Shown: positions 33,392-33,416 of the stretch, one piece after another | Layout of the letters: each line of letters begins with the position of its first letter | Numbering within the stretch: position 1 is the stretch's first letter | DNA from: Xanthomarina sp035306605 | GTDB taxonomy: Bacteria; Bacteroidota; Bacteroidia; Flavobacteriales; Flavobacteriaceae | Strand: one strand, 5' to 3' | NCBI GenBank assembly: GCA_035306605.1 | Contig: DATGNR010000030.1 | DNA: 33,416 nt | Notes under the pieces: generated by a model | What the model was told of the DNA's origin: nothing | Database searches by the model: none | The model's input: the letters and a program-made list of their open reading frames with translations, nothing else | Made by a program: the position numbers and the translations under genes

Positions 33392-33416
33392 GATTTATAA
33401 AATTATACTACTAAAG

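Overview
The window looks like a chromosomal segment from a Flavobacteriaceae-type member of the Bacteroidota. The DNA is AT-rich. Shine-Dalgarno sequences are essentially absent. Several start sites are preceded by the Bacteroidota -7 promoter box TAnnTTTG. The proteins are typical of the group: a GIGTTNP-type secreted protein, a Bacteroidota-style Wza/Wzc pair and an HisKA_2 kinase. No species is assigned. There are no rRNA, tRNA, CRISPR, IS or phage genes.

Region 1 (2-13700) is a surface-polysaccharide locus. It starts with a 5'-truncated GT4 glycosyltransferase and a second GT4 enzyme. A TupA-like ATP-grasp ligase follows on the opposite strand. Next is a tightly coupled set (3162-7027): a PglA-like GT4, an ArnB/DegT-type sugar aminotransferase, a small PglC-like phosphoglycosyl transferase and a NodB-type deacetylase. 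After a 445-bp gap comes a second operon (7473-13700): a PglE-like aminotransferase, a PglF/WbpM-like 4,6-dehydratase, the Wza-like export lipoprotein and a Wzc-like chain-length regulator/BY-kinase. Together these would make an NDP-4-amino-sugar, load it on a lipid carrier, extend and modify it, and export the polymer. The ligase may attach an amino acid to the glycan.

Region 2 (13703-23082) is housekeeping: proline dehydrogenase and, divergently, aroB plus an acidic conserved small protein; then a minus-strand group pabB, tilS and dsbD; then a DEAD-box-family helicase whose motif II reads DEVD.

Region 3 (23083-28067) holds a lone arsenite methyltransferase, an orphan membrane histidine kinase, a DAACS-family transporter with altered sodium and substrate motifs, and a small membrane protein.

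Region 4 (28156-33391) holds lpdA, a PAS-LuxR regulator, an Lrp/AsnC regulator divergent from a methionine gamma-lyase-like enzyme (with a 15-bp dyad between them), and a secreted jelly-roll-like protein. The Lrp/lyase pair resembles the mdeR-mdeA arrangement for methionine catabolism.

The window contains no obviously unprecedented system. The most interesting points are the amino-sugar polysaccharide locus with its embedded ligase, the transporter whose family-defining motifs are replaced, and the probable Lrp operator.
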